Shown here: positions 11,001-21,787 of the stretch, piece after piece
Layout of the letters: the number at the start of each line of letters is the position of its first letter
Numbering within the stretch: the first letter of the stretch is position 1
Origin: Harmonia axyridis
Taxonomy: Eukaryota; Arthropoda; Insecta; Coleoptera; Coccinellidae
NCBI RefSeq assembly: GCF_914767665.1
Contig: NC_059503.1
Span: 20,646,001-20,710,000 of the forward strand
DNA length: 64,000 nucleotides
Reading direction: 5' to 3'
Notes under the pieces: generated by a model
What the model was told of the DNA's origin: nothing
The model's database searches: none
The model's input: the letters and a program-made list of their open reading frames with translations, nothing else
Made by a program: the position numbers and the translations under genes

Positions 11001-14000
11001 AAGAATTAAGAAAACCCTTGTCAGTTATAGGACTCTTCTTATTCTGTATTGATGTTTTCTCTGTTTGTTTAAAGGCAATTCCCGTATGTTCAAATGTGTT
11101 TCCGTATTCCGGAAGTGTTTCTGAAAATAATTTCAAATTTCTAGGTTTTTCTTTTCGAGAGTTATTGTGTTTATGGACGGACAGAATTGAATTTGAATAC
11201 GTAACCTTATCATTTGAGATCATTCATCCCGATTCAAAATTCGAAAATAACAGACATCGTGATGAACTAATAGAGCGATCTGTTCGGGGAACGACCACGC
11301 CAAAACCAAAACACCCTTTACTTGTTTATAAGTTTCGAATATTTATTCACCTTGGTCATTCTCTAAATCTCCCACCTCAAGTTCGCCATGATGTTTCCAA
11401 CTTACAGGCTGTTTGGTAGTTGTACGTTTCTCTTGTACATCCATTCTTTTATCTGAAAAATTACCGAATCCAGTTTTTGATTTACTGGATTTGAGCTTCG
11501 TCATGGTTATTTCTTGTGCCAGCAGACTTTGTTGGGTTTTGCTGGTTGTTTGTTTCGTTTTGGTTTCATCAGTGTTGCAGTAGTCGGGAAGGCTTTCTGT
11601 TAGAAGGTATTCATTAAGACGATTATTGTTTGTACTATAATATTAGGTGTACAACTTTGCTTCCGCCGTTTTGCAATAGATAACTGTAGCTCTAAGTGGT
11701 AGTCGAAACAAATAGATCGTAGATGTCATACAATAAGCTTAGATATTTGTAACCATAGCACCATCGAAATATTAGTCGATTTGTGTCTGCATCATAAAGT
11801 TATTCTCGATTAAGCATGTCAGCTAACGAGCCAAATTCTCGTCATTTGCGGCAGGTTTTAATTTTCTGCTTCAATATTAAAAAACATACGGCTGACGTTC
11901 ATCGAATGCTCTTAAATAACTGTGGTGAGGCCGCTATCAGTGCAAGAACGTGCAGAGAGTGGTTTCAACGCTTCAAGAATGGTGATTTTGACGTCAAAGA
12001 CCAGCAAGACGGTGGAAGAGAGAAGGTTTTCGAAGATGCAGAATTGGAGGCATTACTTGATCAAGACTAGTGTCAAACGCAACAAGAATTGGCAGGATCA
12101 TTGGGAGTGATGCAACAAGCTATTTGAAAACGCCTGAAAGTCATGGGAATGGTTCAGAAACAAGGAAATTAGGTGCCGTACGAGTTGAAGCCGAGAACGG
12201 CGTTTGTTTGCTTGTGAACAGCTGCTTGCAAGGCAAATATGGTAATTCTGCATCGCATTGTGACTGGAGACAAAAAATGGGTACACTACGATAATCCCAA
12301 GCGCACATAATCATGGGGATGTCCCTGCCATGCTTCCACGTCGATGGCCAAACCGAATATTTACAGTTCCAAGATCATGCTCAGTATTTGGTGAGACCAG
12401 CTCGGCGTTGTGTATTATGAATTGTTAAAACCAACTGAAACACAGATGATTGTTATCGAACGCAATTACTGCGATTGAACAGATCATTGCAATGCAACGA
12501 GAGACATGATAAAGTGATTTTACAGCATGACAATGCTCGACCACATGTTGCGAAAGTGGTCAAGACATACTGGGAAATGTTGAAATGGGAAGTCCTACCC
12601 CACCCGCCGTTGCTCCCTTGGACTATCACTTGTTTCGTTCAATGGCACACGGCCTGGCTGACCAGCACTTCCGGTCTTATAAAGAAGTAAAATTTCGGAT
12701 CGATTCGTGGATCTCACATTAATGCATTGTCTGCATCTGATTATTAATTTAAATTATTACATTTATTAACATTAAATTTGTTTACAGGTGTATTTCGGTA
12801 TGATTTTTTAATATCGCCGTTTTTAGATCTCATCAGAATCTTTCAACTTAAACAACTAAATATTAATTTAAAATTTTCACAACATTAATTATACATATAC
12901 TGCAGAACATACGTATTGAATTGAAAGAAAAAAACTCACCTGAACTTTCATCTTCCCCACCATTATCAGGAATCTCTCCGAAATACGAACTTTGCACATG
13001 TTTTGGTAATGCGTTAGGTGGTTTGGGTAGGTCCAATTGCAATCTTGAGGAATGTTTCTCCCTTTTAGAATCATTTCTATTAATTTCACTATTTCCAAGT
13101 CTGTTTTGTACCTTTTCTTGTAATTCTCTGGAGCCTTTATCGCCGAGATAATTTTTTCTTTGACTAATTGTAGATTTCAAACTATTTAGAAAACCATTTT
13201 TATCGGTCGAAATTTTACTGGTTTTAATTGATGTTTTCTCTATTAATTCAGTAGTGTTTCCGTATTCTGGCAAAGTTTCTGAAAGCAATGAATTAATGAA
13301 ATGCCACCATTTGAATTCTTTCAATCAAAAATTATGTCACTACCCCAAAATTGAGGTTGAAATATAAAAGGTTCACAAAATAAAATTCTTACCTGTTTCA
13401 GGAGTTTCACTCTCGGAAGCCTCGTGTTCCGCTTCGAAGTCTTTATTCCTCACCACTCTATTAGTAGTTTTTTTATTTAAAGAATGATTGGCATCAGTTG
13501 GTAGAGGCGGAAGTGGTCTTCTTGCCGAGGATGGTCTAAAATGTTTACCTCCATTGGAAACAATTTTAGTGTGACTTTCATTTGTGTTCATGTAAAGAGA
13601 AAAACCCGTAGTTTTTGTAATTTCTGTTCTACGAGGAATTGGTTCATCTGGAAATGGAGGTGGAAAATCACTATCGATGTAGAATGTTGACTTTTTGCGT
13701 TTTAAAGGTTTCTCTTCTTTTTGTGTTTCTATGTAATCATAATCTATTGGATCTATAGATTCGATTTGTTTGGGCCCAAACCTTGGCGGAAGTTCATATT
13801 CATCAGCTAGGTCTTCAGGTGGTGGTGGTGGTGGTAGTGTCTTAGACTGAACTGGAAGAGTTGATGCATGTCTTGGAGGAGGTTCATATGTATTCTCTTC
13901 GACGTTCTCATCAGAACGTGGTATTACTTCTGGTTTTCTTTGCGGAGTGGAAGGTACTTCTGGACTTCTTCGATAGGAAAATTTTAGTAATCCGCTTTTT

Positions 14001-16896
14001 TTCTGTTCTATCTTCTCTGAGTTCATTTCTTTTGGTCGTTTCATAGAATTTGGATTCAAATAATTATCTTCATCATAAGTGAAATCTATATTCGGTTTTT
14101 TTATAGTTGTCGATGTCTTTCTGAATGGTGTTTTACTATTTTGCAATGAGTCCGTAATCCAGACATTCTTCCTGTGATCTTCTCTTTGAGTTTCTTCTTC
14201 TGATTGTAGAAGTATTTCTGGATTCTTGATAAGGGTTTCTTTTAGAGAAATGAGTTTTTGTGTTAACCATTGTGGTAACTTTAATGCAGTCAATTTATTT
14301 TCAGACAAATTCTATAACGAAAATAGTCGAAATATTAAAATTAGGTATATTCCAAGAATTAGATTCTGTTACACTGCTATGATGATATGATAATGATACT
14401 GATAGCTAAGTGTAATAAAACATGCAAAATTCTCTGCCAATGGGTGTGGCACTATATGCTTCCTCTTCCTCTTCGCTCCCAAAATTAGCCGCCTATAGTA
14501 CCTTATTTTCAGTCTTTCAAAACAAATACTACTTGAAAGTTCCAACACGCTCTATTAGTGATGACGTCACACACCGCCATTTTTGGTTCTCCTGTCAGTG
14601 TTCGGAATCCAAACAAAAAAATTGTCATTCAAATCAGTACGTTGTCGTTGAGGAAATTGGCTTATTTTGATATATAAGATTATTTAAGGAACGATTTTAC
14701 TATTAATTGATAGACAGAAGGAACGAGATTATTGCCAATAAGTTCGAACTTGAAGTTCAACTAATAAACACGGCTTTTTACAAAATCTGGGAAATGATAC
14801 AGGATTCAAACTTACTGGTATTAACCTCGTTCCTTTCTGTCTATCAATCAATACTGGAATCGTTCCTGAAATACTCTAATTTATAAAAATAAGCCAATTC
14901 CTTCAACGACACCGTACTAATTTGAATGACAATATATTTGTTTGGATTCCGAACACTGACAGGAGAACTAAAAATGGCGGTGTGTGACGTCACACTAATA
15001 GAGCGTACTCACGCATATGCAACGCGTATCATGTATTCGATGGTTCTGAAATGCCTATGCAATCATTTTTGTCTCAATCCGAATACTCATACTGAATTTC
15101 TTCAGAATGGCTCTTATAGTTCAGTCAATTAGTGCTCACAAGGGTTCCTCACGGAAATTTTTGGGGTAGTTTTGATTTCTTCGATTGCATATGTTTTTTG
15201 GGGTGTTGAATCCGAATCTGAGGTTTACCACCAAAATTTTGTAAAGGAACATTGAAAACAATGCGAAAAAAATTAAAAAATTTTATTTTTTTGAGGTTGT
15301 TTCTTCTCGCATATACCTCGTAAAATATCAATGGATTAAATTTCCTACAAATATTTTTCATTAATTTAGCTCCTCACCAGTATAGGCCCCTAAATGGCCA
15401 AAAAGAACAATGTATCATTCTTCACTTTTTCAAATTTAAAACTATGTCAGGGCGCCTTTATTGAGGTAGGTGATATACCAGACTGCTAGAAAGCAAAATA
15501 TATTGTTTCGATAATTACACGTTTGCGTATGAACAAAGAGCAGTATTTATCGAGAGGGCGGAAATTCCTATGGAATCACTTCCTATAGCAAATCTGAACA
15601 TCAACCATAATGAATTTTTTAACAAAATCGAACAAATAGAACGCGAGAAATGGAAATATCAGGAATTCCACGTTGGCATATATTCCTTCCATGCCCTAAA
15701 TTCGCGGTGACATTTCTTTGGAATCAATCTTTCGATCAAATAATCAGATAAGTACGTGAGATATGGGAATACCAGGAATTCCACAAGACCACAGAATCGT
15801 TGTGATTTTTTATTTTATATGAATAATAATCTCAAGTCTATCCGAAATTTCAAGCTGATTACAAAAACTAACAGATAAAATTTTATCGTTTCATTCATTG
15901 TCATCTAACTTTTACATGATTCAAAAAAAAAAAGTTTTGTTGGGAAAATTTTAAGTTTAAGAAATTATTCCTTCTGTCCTTTTTCTAAAACAAATATCCT
16001 CAATATCCGGATACTCTGGAAAGAGTTTTTACTTGTTACCTAATTCATTGACAAGGATGATCGTACGGAACTGATATAAATAAACCTAAATCAAAAGGAA
16101 AATATGCCGTCATCAAAATGAGTATTAATTTTTTTGCTTTATTTGACATAAGGCTGTTCTTCAAAGTACGAAAATGATGCTGAGAAGATTCCGGTGAGCT
16201 ACTGACACTGACAAACCAAATTACAGACTGAACCACGAGAATAAGGATAAGATTGGGGACAAGTACTTCTACGCTGATGAATCCTACAGTTTTTATAGTC
16301 TTTAGACTATATATAAAGAGAAAACAAATCTTTTAAAGGACGTCAGTGCTTATCTAGAATTTTTCCTCAATCGATTGAACTTTTTGTCTACAAAATTTTA
16401 ACTAGAAAGAAGCTTTTTCAAGTTAATTTTCCCTCAACTCTTTTGTTTTAAGACTACTTTCTTACGTAAAGACATATTCTGTGAGCTAAGTATATTATGG
16501 AACAATATTTGCAAAAATATTTTTAAAGATAAGTTCTAATTTATATAAAGACCTAGGTATTAAAAATAAAATCATATAAAATATAAACGAAATGATGTTA
16601 GTCAATTTTGAATATGAATAACAGGCAATTATTGATTGTAATTATTAATTTGAACAATTAGGTTTATGATATGATTTATTAAAACTTATTGGAACTTACC
16701 AGTATATCCATCCCCTCAAAGTTTTCTTCATGTATTACTATGTAGCAACTTGCATAGTATTCATTCTACAACAAACACTTATTGGATTAACAGAAAATAA
16801 CTGATAACACTACCTCACATTTCTTATAAGTTTTTTGAGATCCTTGTTCGATAAATTTTGTAAGCGCGAAGACTTTGAAAATTCGAGATACGACAT
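5045..16896 (-). CDS. SLP-76/BLNK-like adaptor (SAM-like, proline-rich, SH2)
   Basis: Nine exons join in phase: 16896-16819, 16765-16700, 14311-13393, 13278-12940, 11596-11351, 11120-10755, 10090-9905, 8726-8460 and 5379-5045, giving 933 aa. Residues 10-78 have a SAM-like pattern (NFEGMDILNLSENKLTALKL). Exon 3 has SH2/SH3-docking motifs: YEPPPRH near 180, a PPPPPP run, YELPPR near 210, YDYIE near 229 and RPLPPLP near 303. Residues 734-822 include a threefold EFEQDD acidic repeat. The C-terminal SH2 domain (about 828-925) has FLLRPS with the phosphotyrosine-binding Arg at 854. This order matches SLP-76/BLNK adaptors, which link activated kinases to PLC-gamma and cytoskeletal effectors. The exon 3/4 junction and all later ones are phase 1, so internal exons can be skipped or duplicated without frameshift. 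Family placement is by architecture and recall. The exon 1 donor (GTGAGG) was chosen because the next GT leads to a stop. Confidence 0.78.
5676..6104 (+). mobile_element. Penelope-like element remnant (GIY-YIG end)
   Basis: At about 5745-5780 one frame reads VYIGQTGRRS, the start of the GIY-YIG endonuclease that ends Penelope-like retroelements. After a frameshift, the frame starting at 5676 continues with HLTEFGHYFNANLKILHIEN, typical of the same domain (HLxEtGHxF...IL...EN). The reverse transcriptase is missing and the frame is broken, so this is a dead 3' fragment within intron 8 of the SH2 adaptor. The 142-aa open frame is not a host gene. Confidence 0.6.
5689..5760. repeat. Two adjacent palindromes, one perfect 46 bp
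   Basis: 5715-5760 is a perfect palindrome with no spacer: the 23-base half starting CCAATATACACC is followed directly by its reverse complement. Immediately upstream, 5689-5714 is a 10-bp inverted repeat (GTTTTTGTAG / CTACAAAAAC) around a 6-bp loop. The right half of the 46-bp palindrome belongs to the Penelope-like coding remnant, so the left half is an inverted copy of it. Confidence 0.85.
6541..7864. mobile_element. Non-autonomous DNA transposon with 31-bp TIRs
   Basis: The left end, from 6541 (TAAGATGCATAGAATACCTG...), is matched at the right end (to 7864) by its reverse complement over 31 bp with one mismatch. Both ends are flanked by the perfect direct repeat CAAACAAT (6533-6540 and 7865-7872), an 8-bp target-site duplication. 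This fits hAT- or P-type integration. The 1324-bp interior has no transposase I can recognise, so it needs a transposase in trans. It lies in intron 8 of the SH2 adaptor. Confidence 0.82.
8076..8190. repeat. Fold-back element with nested hairpin
   Basis: Arms of about 33 bp (ATTATACACGGGAAAAATAT... and its near reverse complement ending TTGTATAAT) flank an inner hairpin whose stem is GTCTCCC/GGGAGAC. It is probably a miniature inverted-repeat element. Confidence 0.65.
8868..9257. repeat. Long imperfect inverted repeat
   Basis: Two diverged arms of roughly 130 bp face each other. Both contain GATATCAGAAAGCAGAT and a TATCTTGATT-type word, and the outer ends read AGGGTGTTTC on the left and GGGACACCCTGTATA on the right. 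The CACCCTGTATA end is shared with several other places in the window. It lies in intron 7 of the SH2 adaptor. Confidence 0.6.
9258..9904. other. SH2-adaptor intron 7, remainder
   Basis: AT-rich intron sequence. Nothing further is recognised. Confidence 0.35.
10091..10754. other. SH2-adaptor intron 6
   Basis: AT-rich. A short TTATTATTATT tract sits near 10430, followed by CCCGCC...GGCGGG, a small inverted repeat. No gene is seen. Confidence 0.35.
11644..12720 (+). mobile_element. mariner element remnant
   Basis: Starts with a terminal-repeat-like TTAGGTGTACAACTTTGC. From ATG 11816 the mariner transposase begins: MSANEPNSRHLRQVL, then CREWFQRFKNGDFDVKD, and across frameshifts QQELAGSLGV, MGMVQKQGNWVPYELKP and LHRIVTGDKKWVHYDNPK. 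Catalytic-region fragments follow (YYELLKP and a HDNARPH-like QHDNARPHVAKVV). Stops and frameshifts are frequent and no matching right inverted repeat is found, so it is dead. It lies in intron 4 of the SH2 adaptor, between exons A1 and B1. Confidence 0.8.
14548..15006. repeat. Large inverted repeat (about 185-bp arms)
   Basis: The left arm 14548-14732 (with ATGACGTCACACACCGCCAT and TAGACAGAAGGAACGAG) is the near reverse complement of the right arm 14824-15006 (CTCGTTCCTTTCTGTCTA ... GGCGGTGTGTGACGTCACAC), around a 90-bp spacer. The arrangement is that of a fold-back transposable element. It lies in intron 2 of the SH2 adaptor. Confidence 0.75.
15007..16699. other. SH2-adaptor intron 2, remainder
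   Basis: AT-rich intron. No coding or repeat structure stands out. Confidence 0.35.
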
Positions 16897-17640
16897 ATTT
16901 TGATCAATAATTTTTTATCAATAGCTGATGAGCGCTGAACGCATCAGCAAGACACTGTGAAAACCAACAAAAATACCTTATCATTTGCATTTGGTCATTT
17001 TCCGGTTTTTACAGATAATGACTTGGACATTACAAATTCTGCACACAAACGATAGGATGAAATAATGTGATTGCGCAAACTAACAAAGGAATTAAAGCGA
17101 CCAGAGTCTTATTGGAATGAAATTGACCTAAGGGATCAGTAAGGAGATGAGTTAGTGAATAAAAGAGCTAAACAAAAAATAAGAGAATAGAATCTCTTGA
17201 AGTGAATTAATTGGAGCTCTCAAAACTGTCGGATCTGTTGTTACGAGTTACGGAATAGTCAGATAATATTTTTCCTTATACTACTTGAGTTTACTATGGT
17301 TTTGATGAAGCTGTCATCATGAAAACTTTTATGAATTCTTGAATAGTTTTATAGAAACACGCAAAACCTCAACAAGACCGAATCATTCTTTAATCAGGGA
17401 TATATTAAGTACTTTTTTGTGGTTCTGATGATGTTGCAAGCACTGCATTTTGCCAATTTGTTATAAACACCCTAAATCTCTACTCCTGTGGTCGATAAAA
17501 ATTGGGTACATTTTTCTATATTCTTCTTGAATTTTCTTTGGTTCTAATTATGCTAGCAACACAAAAATCTGCAAGCAGCTTGAAAAGGTTATTCTTATTC
17601 TATACAGGGTGTTTCAAGATCGACTGCTCATTCGAAATCT
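16897..17640. other. Upstream region of the SH2 adaptor
   Basis: Contains the presumed promoter and 5' UTR of the minus-strand adaptor gene. No core promoter motif is convincing. A TACAGGGTGTTTC repeat end occurs near 17605. Confidence 0.3.
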
Positions 17641-17909
17641 GAAAATTCGGCATATCGTCGGATAAGAGTGTAAATCTGCTATGTCCATAGTGAACAATTT
17701 TACAGGAGATCAAAAAAACAGTAAGTGTTATAATAATAATAAGAGAGTTTATTCATGAAAATACATTCAATAAACTCTATTGAATGTATTTTCATGATTA
17801 AACTCTCTTATTATTATTATAACACTGTACGGTTTTTTGGTCTCCTGTAAAATTGTTCATTATATGGGCATAGCAGTTTTACACTCTTAGCCGACGATAT
17901 GATATTTTC
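17641..17909. repeat. Fold-back element, about 130-bp arms
   Basis: The left arm (GGCATATCGTCGG...CATTCAAT) and the right arm (ATTGAATG...CCGACGATATG) are nearly exact reverse complements around a 7-bp loop at about 17772. Such a sequence would form a long hairpin if transcribed. It is probably a miniature inverted-repeat transposable element. Confidence 0.8.
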
Positions 17910-19142
17910 GTAATTCCCTATTATGAAAAAAAATGCTCAAAACAAACTATTTTTCTTAAATATAACAAAACAAATTATTCTTCTTAAATATGATCAAGAT
18001 TTCCATTTTGAATCACGTCTTCCTCGAATTGCGGCGTGAGTCCTAATAGTTTTCAAAATATTCAAGAAAAACTGAAAACAAGAGAAAATATCCATAGCCA
18101 GAATAGTGACTATGAAAATTTTCTCTTTTTCAGGTTTGTACCTGTCACCTGTAAATTAATTAGACGTGGAAACAGACTGAAGTAATATAATTGACCTAAA
18201 TATAATGTACCTATAACATAAATTCATAAAATCCCGAATAACTCTTGAATTAATAATTAAGTAGCATAATCATTTTTGGACAATATCCTCGGTTTTCATC
18301 GTAGAACCCAACGCAATCATAATAATATAGGGTTCCAATTTGAAAATCCAAGTTATGATCAAATTTTTTTTACAATTTTTGGCACATTATTTGATATTCT
18401 TTCAAACTCAAGAGATCCATGATATTCTTACATCATTCAACTTCGAAAAAGGGAATCGAGTACACGCATAGGATATTTACAATGAACATAAAGTTGACTA
18501 TGTAAATATTCTCTTTGTTTAAATTTTCTTTTAATATTTTCAAAATCTTGACAAGTAGCCTGGAGAATTTTCTTAGAGCAGTTCTTTAGTGAAACCAAAT
18601 AATGAAAAATAACACTTTGATTACTGTTAACTAGCCCTAAATGTAAAAAAAAAACATTAGACAGTAACAAAAACAGAATTAATTTGAGTTTTGAAGGAAG
18701 GTACAAATATTTTGTGAATTTTATAGCATTTTTCTTAATAAATGTAAAGTAGAGAAGTATAAAACATTAAAACTTGATGCAATTTTTATTTGTGATTACT
18801 AGAATATTTAATTCAATAGTAACAATTTGAGTTTTATAAAAAGAAATTTAACCAAAGTCAGAAGGATGGGATAAAATAACACCGAGTGCAAAATATATAT
18901 TTTGTCACAAGATTGATTCGGTCTTCACTTGAAGGAAATTCATTTCAATAGAAATTAAATAGCAGTTATTCTATATCCACTTTTAATTATTTATTTATTT
19001 TTTTTAGGTTATTCAAAAATGTGAAGTACTGTGCAGCAAAACAATAATTATATTAAATATTTTGAAGTGGAAATAGAGTAACTGTCATTTAATTTATAAG
19101 AAAAGAATAAATTGAAAACATGGATACCTACTAATTATTCAT
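17910..19142. other. Intergenic, AT-rich
   Basis: No gene or repeat I can name. The end nearest mRpL2 presumably holds its 3' UTR. Confidence 0.35.
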
Positions 19143-20203
19143 TTAATAATGAAATTGTGCACATAAAGTTTTGACAAATTTTCCTTTAAAAGTCAACTGA
19201 ATGATTTCCTCATCCTTGTCATCCGCTTGAATTAGTTTTACTGGTGGAGGAGGTTTGATTTTTCTTCCATGACGTCCAGTTTTTCTTTGCCATAAACCTG
19301 ATCTAGGCCTATATCCTAATTCTCTCAATCTGTTAGGAGATCCTATCGGAATTGAAGAATGTTCAATATTACCAATTCTACCAACAGTACACATGCATAT
19401 TTCTGGCAGACTGAATTCTTTTTTGCTTGGCATCATTATAATGACACGTTTATCTGCTTTTCTAAGTATGGTAGCATATGTTCCTGCAGCATGAACTAAA
19501 AACCCACCAAGACCTGGGTATTTTTCTATACAATGGATTTGTGTTCCCAATGGTAGAGCTCCTAGAGGATAAGCATCTCCTTCATTTGGTCTCACTGAAA
19601 AAATAAATATCCAACTAATATGATTCACTATAATTTTCAGTCTTAAATCTTATTGGAATATCATAGCTAGCAGGACCATTTATTGTGTAGTGCAATATTA
19701 AAATAACCAGAAATGAAAACCTTCTCACATTATATCAGAATTCCATAAAAATTATTACCTGGTATTCTTGGAATATGACCAGATGTTTTTATTATATCAC
19801 CTGGTTTCATATTCTCTGTAGCTAAGATGTAACGAAGTTTTTGACCAGATGCAACTAGAGCAACATTTGCGGTACGACATCCATCTTCAATTATTTTTAT
19901 AACCCGTTCTTCTAATGGGGGACCTTCTTTAGGACCTATACGCTTCCAATCAATCCAATGATATTTGTGCTTTATACCTCCACCAAGACCTTTAATTACT
20001 AGTTTACCAGTAACTGGATGTCTTCCAGCTAAGTTGGTGACATCTAAAGGTTTAATAGTATATTTTTCAGGATAGTGGATTTTTCTTCTGTAGTTGACTC
20101 CATTCGGAGGCTTCTCTACATACTTGAATCTTACAGAAGTTAAAACAACTGGTATGGGGGGACTTTCAAGTATTATTTTAGAAAATATTCTTAGTGTGTT
20201 CAT
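19143..20203 (-). CDS. mRpL2: Mitochondrial ribosomal protein L2 (uL2m)
   Basis: Two exons, 20203-19759 and 19594-19143, join in phase across a 164-bp GT-AG intron to give 298 aa, close to the family's usual size. The N-terminus is a short amphipathic mitochondrial presequence. YRRKIHYPEKYTIKPLDVTN leads into the L2 OB-fold (NLAGRHPVTGKL, GGGIKHKYHWIDWKR). Exon 2 carries the SH3-like C-terminal domain with VHAAGTYATILRKA and the conserved RPRSGLWQRKTGRHGRK tail. The protein is part of the peptidyl-transferase region of the large mitoribosomal subunit. Its start codon lies only 77 bp from that of a divergent small gene, so the two probably share a promoter. Confidence 0.93.
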
Positions 20204-20279
20204 ATTTTCTTTGCTGTGTTCGGGAAATTAGATTATAAAAAGTACATTCTTTTATTCAATATAAATCAATTTTGGTTAT
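20204..20279. promoter_or_regulatory. Likely bidirectional promoter
   Basis: Only 76 bp separate the start codons of mRpL2 (minus) and the 59-aa open frame (plus). The interval must hold both 5' UTRs, or the transcripts overlap. No TATA box is evident. The bidirectional role is inferred from spacing. Confidence 0.45.
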
Positions 20280-20459
20280 ATGGCAGAATTGACAGAAAAA
20301 GTTCTTGAAGTTAGGTTAAATATTCCCAGTTTGCCTAAAACGATAATCATAGATGACAGAATATCTATGAATAAGGCTCAGGGATGGAAAAATCTCATTA
20401 TCGAAAACGAAGTGGATAATTTTCGTTACAGCCTAATGACTTCTATTCCATTGTATTGA
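20280..20459 (+). CDS. Unrecognised 59-aa protein, head-to-head with mRpL2
   Basis: From ATG 20280 the frame runs 59 codons to TGA 20459 and begins MAELTEKVLEVRLNIPSLPK. The middle is IIIDDRISMNKAQGW and the end is YSLMTSIPLY. An AATAAA follows 14 nt after the stop, and the ATG lies 77 bp from the mRpL2 start. Together, start, stop, signal and promoter geometry make a compact intronless gene. I do not recognise the protein: no signal peptide, membrane segment or cysteine is visible, and the mix of acidic, basic and hydrophobic residues fits a small soluble protein or complex subunit. It could also be the remaining 5' exon of a longer gene, or a chance frame. Confidence 0.5.
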   Translation: MAELTEKVLEVRLNIPSLPKTIIIDDRISMNKAQGWKNLIIENEVDNFRYSLMTSIPLY

Positions 20460-20472
20460 TTTGTATTGCATA

Positions 20473-20478
20473 AATAAA
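20473..20478 (+). terminator. Polyadenylation signal of the 59-aa gene
   Basis: AATAAA 14 nt after the stop codon of the 59-aa frame. Confidence 0.45.
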
Positions 20479-20673
20479 TTTAAAAGTCATACATGAACGC
20501 AATAATTGAAAAAATACCTAGCTGATCAAGCTGATATTTGGAAATCACTTGCAAACAAGTGGAAAAAAATGATTAAGCAGAATTTTGTGAAGATCGTATC
20601 ATTGGTAGATTAAAAAAATAATTAATTTCTCAGAATTTACTAGTCGCATTACTGAAATTTTATAAAGTTAGTC

Positions 20674-21420
20674 CAGGGCCGTCGCTAGGGGGGAGGCAGG
20701 GTAAGCGGTCGCCTGGGGCGGCATTTCAAGCTTGATCAAGAAAAATCACATGTGTAGAAATTCAAAGTACCGAATGGGATTTAATTCGGTCAGCAACAAC
20801 ATGAAGATGATGGAATACCGACAAATTTAGTTAACATCAAAAACCATCAAAGGTGCGTCATTATGCATTATACTCATAAACATCCAGATGTCAAATAATA
20901 CCCTTATAGGGCTGTTTACGAGTTGTCGACACTAAAAAAAAACATATGCACTCATCAGCCTTGTCGGCGTTCGCTTTGCTAAACGTTGTCGAATTTTATG
21001 GACACTTGGGGCGGCTTCTGGATTATTTTTCTTTTCAATTCTCCGATCTGCATGTTGAATCCTCAGAATTAAATGCAAAATATACGAGAATCGATTCCAT
21101 TCCACCTTATCCTTCTTAAGATATATAAGAAGTATTATTATCTCATATCACATTCTATTCTATTATAATATTTTTCATTTTTTATATCAAATTAACTTGA
21201 GTTGGGCGTGGGCGCATTAGAATTTAAAAAAATGGATCATCTGCATAATTCGGTTGTTTTGTTAGATATAATCTTAAAGAAAAAAAACAAAATGTTCAAG
21301 CTTTTTAAAAGTCAAAACTGAGCAGGAGAAGCTGAAACCGCAGGGCCCGTTTTAGAGGATAGGCAAATAATGGAGGGCGGCATTATTTACTTTTTCCTAG
21401 AAATCTGGATTCCTGGAAGG
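20674..21420. mobile_element. Truncated hAT-type element
   Basis: Begins CAGGGCCGTCGCTAGGG and continues with GGTCGCCTGGGGCGGC, an end typical of hAT elements. GGGCGGC words recur at about 21010 and 21375. No matching right inverted repeat or coding sequence is seen, so the right boundary is approximate. Confidence 0.5.
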
Positions 21421-21629
21421 AGGAATTAAATATTTTTTATTTTAACGAATTTCACAAATTATTTTTTTTATCAATTTCACTAATCACAAACATTTTTGCA
21501 TCGATAATGTCTGCAACATTTATTCGAATTAAAAATAATGGTTCATCCGGTTGTTTTACTCAATCCAACCAAACATATATAGGTATATATAACATAACAT
21601 GATATATAAGTAAATTTCTTAACAAACTG

Positions 21630-21768
21630 TAGAAGTCATCAAATGTTTCAGTTTAATAAGGCAAATCAACCTTAAGTGTCTATCCTTATAATCTGAAGTT
21701 CACAGATTATAATGGATAGACACTTGGTTGATTTGCTGTGTGAAATTAAAACTTTTGACGATTTCTAT
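21630..21768. repeat. Fold-back repeat 1
   Basis: Arms of about 66 bp (left with GGCAAATCAACCTTAAGTGT, right with ACACTTGGTTGATTTGC) are imperfect reverse complements around a 6-bp loop. Confidence 0.75.
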
Positions 21769-21787
21769 AGTTTAATGACAACATGAA

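Larger units (their letters stand above)
9905..13278 (-). repeat. Tandem two-exon duplication inside the SH2 adaptor
   Basis: Exons A1 (12940-13278) and A2 (10755-11120) both start ETLPEYGNT and share GFLNSLK, SRELQEK, RLGN and LPKPP. Exons B1 (11351-11596) and B2 (9905-10090) share an A-x-EI word, KRMD and SWK. The order A1-B1-A2-B2 shows that an A+B pair was duplicated as a block. All four exons are phase 1-1, so the frame is kept. B2 lacks about the first 20 residues of B1. The copies are clearly diverged, so the event is not recent. Confidence 0.85.
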
